64,000 nt of DNA from Thermogemmatispora sp042408965. GTDB taxonomy: Bacteria > Chloroflexota > Ktedonobacteria > Ktedonobacterales > Ktedonobacteraceae. Shown here in pieces: positions 62,693-64,000 of the stretch. The first letter of the stretch is position 1; each line of letters opens with the position of its first letter. The notes under the pieces are model-generated. The model made no database searches, had not been told where the DNA came from, and saw only the letters and a program-made list of their open reading frames with translations. Position numbers and translations under genes: made by a program. The stretch is taken from the NCBI GenBank assembly GCA_042408965.1, contig JBHOQN010000019.1, positions 1 to 64,000 of the forward strand. The letters are read 5' to 3'.

Positions 62693-64000
62693 GTCGCGGG
62701 GAGAGCCTGGAACAGCCGCGCTGCGTGGTGGGCCAGCGCGTGCCACGTGTAGATGCCCGTCCGCTGGTCACGGGGGCACCGGTCTATGCAAGCGACGTAG
62801 AGCGGCCGAACATGCTGCACGCGCGTATTTTACATGCTCCGCATGCGCATGCCAGAATTGTGCGTGTGGATAAAGGCGGGGCGCTGGCCCTGCCAGGGGT
62901 GCATGCAGTACTGACCTGGGAAGATGTGCCACGAGTGGCGCACACGACGGCTGGCCAGCCCTACCCTGAGCCGTCGCCTTATGATATGTACGTGCTCGAT
63001 GAGCGTGTCCGCTATGTAGGTGACTGGGTGGCCTTTGTCGCCGCAGAGACGCCTGCCCTGGCGGAGGAGGCCCTGGGCTTGATCGAGGTGGAGTACGAGC
63101 TGCTGCCCGCGGTCTTTGATCCCCTGGAGGCCATGCGGGAGGGCGCCCCTCAGTTGCACGAGCCGGATACAGCCCATCCGCATTATGGGACGGGACAGGC
63201 AGGGCCAATCTATGATGCGGCGCATAATATTGTGTCGCGTGAGGAGTTCGAGCGCGGCGATTTTGAGGCGGCGTTGCGCGAGGCTGACCTGATTATAGAG
63301 GGTGAGTACCACGTCCCGGCCATCTCTCATGCGGTCCTTGAGCCGCATGTCTGTCTGGCCTATCTGGATGCCTATGAACGCCTGGTGGTCATCAGCAGTA
63401 CACAGGTTCCCTATCATACACGGCGCCACCTGGCGGCCGTTCTCCAACTGCCTATCTCGCGTGTCCGCGTGATCAAGCCGCGGGTGGGTGGCGGCTTTGG
63501 TGGGAAGCAGGAGATGCTGCTGGAGCCGGTGGCGGCTCTCCTGGCACTGAAGACGCGCCGTCCAGTGAGGATTTCGTATAGTCGAGAAGAGGAGTTCACA
63601 GCGGCGCGCTTCCGTCATGCGTTTGTGATTCGCATGCGCAGCGGAGTGCGACGGGATGGCACCTTGCTGGCTCTATCGATGCATGCCATCGCTAATGCCG
63701 GGGCCTATGGGACGCACAGTGCGACCGTCGTGCATAGCGCAGCGTACAAGACACTCTGTCTCTATCGTGCTCGCGCTTACCGTTTTCGCGGGGAGGCCGT
63801 TTACACCAACCTGCCCGTTGCTGGTGCCATGCGGGGGTATGGGGCGCCGCAGGGTTTCTTTGCCCTTGAGTCGCACATCGACGAGATTGCCCATCGTCTT
63901 GGCATGGATCCGCTGGAGTTTCGTCGGCGCAACCATGTCCGCAAGGGAGATGCTGATCCTATAGATGTCGTGGAGGTCAATGGTGTGCTACAATCAAAGC
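62689..64000 (+). CDS. Molybdenum-binding large subunit, xanthine dehydrogenase type (partial)
   Basis: 437 residues are in the window, and the frame is open at the edge. It starts VVGQRVPRVDA then GAPVYASDVERPNMLHARILHAPHAHARI, typical of the family, followed by the molybdopterin motif RVGGGFGGKQE near residue 265 and AMRGYGAPQ near 380. The CO dehydrogenase signature AYRCSFR is absent at that site, so xanthine, aldehyde or nicotinate-type hydroxylation is more likely than CO oxidation. About half of the expected 750 or so residues is missing beyond the window. Confidence 0.9.
   Translation, partial: MSRGESLEQPRCVVGQRVPRVDARPLVTGAPVYASDVERPNMLHARILHAPHAHARIVRVDKGGALALPGVHAVLTWEDVPRVAHTTAGQPYPEPSPYDMYVLDERVRYVGDWVAFVAAETPALAEEALGLIEVEYELLPAVFDPLEAMREGAPQLHEPDTAHPHYGTGQAGPIYDAAHNIVSREEFERGDFEAALREADLIIEGEYHVPAISHAVLEPHVCLAYLDAYERLVVISSTQVPYHTRRHLAAVLQLPISRVRVIKPRVGGGFGGKQEMLLEPVAALLALKTRRPVRISYSREEEFTAARFRHAFVIRMRSGVRRDGTLLALSMHAIANAGAYGTHSATVVHSAAYKTLCLYRARAYRFRGEAVYTNLPVAGAMRGYGAPQGFFALESHIDEIAHRLGMDPLEFRRRNHVRKGDADPIDVVEVNGVLQSK

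Noticed and set aside
62689..64000. Carbon monoxide dehydrogenase large subunit (CoxL form I)
   Set aside because: The AYRCSFR active-site signature is missing where AMRGYGAPQ occurs, and there is no coxDEF set in view.
1..64000. CRISPR array, rRNA operon, prophage or integron
   Set aside because: No regularly spaced direct repeats, no rRNA-like stretches and no phage structural, integrase or attachment-site signs were seen on either strand.

Overview
The window is about 64 kb of a high-GC (roughly 60% by eye) bacterial chromosome. The mixture fits a spore-forming or filamentous Chloroflexota of the Ktedonobacteria class (Thermogemmatispora-like): an EccC-type type VII ATPase with a WXG100 protein, PspA and flotillin envelope-stress proteins, many signalling proteins, CoxL/xanthine-dehydrogenase-type molybdenum enzymes and ECF transporters. 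This assignment is inference from gene content; there is no rRNA in the window. Layout: bases 1-130 hold the edge of an IS200/IS605-type element (start of a TnpB-like gene and a terminal-type hairpin). A tRNA-Thr, a stand-alone receiver and an HD-GYP protein follow. Bases 2.0-10.9 kb hold rdgB, a DnaQ-DinG fusion whose helicase motifs are eroded, a divergent tRNA-guanine transglycosylase overlapping an ArmA/Rmt-type 16S rRNA methyltransferase gene, a molybdopterin oxidoreductase and a SpoU-type RNA methyltransferase. Bases 11.2-18.3 kb carry a GAF histidine kinase, a PHP phosphoesterase, a PspA homologue, tRNA-Gly with its own promoter and terminator, an MFS transporter and a DedA protein. Bases 18.3-24.4 kb are housekeeping: a serine-pathway pair (class V aminotransferase, SerA), pyruvate kinase, and rpsP-khpA-rimM. 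Bases 24.5-34.5 kb form the most distinctive block. A membrane-anchored TIR-like protein is divergent from a VWA, PP2C phosphatase and protein kinase triad of the TerY-P kind. The triad is followed on the same strand by a WXG100 protein, a YukD/EsaB-like ubiquitin-fold protein and a three-ATPase EccC/EssC. I read this as a compact type VII secretion core wired to a phosphorylation switch. Bases 34.5-42.3 kb hold a degenerate ROK protein and a glycerol-type catabolic operon (GlpA-like dehydrogenase, small FAD oxidoreductase, CoxG-like protein, APC permease, GlpK-like kinase). Bases 42.5-45.9 kb are a complete ECF vitamin transporter operon (S, A, A, T) behind a structured leader. Bases 46-52.4 kb hold rpiA, a receiver/DUF4388/roadblock protein, a 40-residue membrane protein, a second PspA, flotillin and its NfeD-like partner with a His-rich loop. 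Bases 52.5-60 kb hold an XRE regulator, a dienelactone hydrolase, a HEAT-repeat protein, a PknB-like kinase and a CocE-type hydrolase. The window ends with an IclR regulator and a three-subunit xanthine-dehydrogenase-type operon whose large subunit runs off the edge. Good sigma-70-like promoters (TTGACA, 17-18 bp, TATAAT-like) can be read before many units and helped choose starts.
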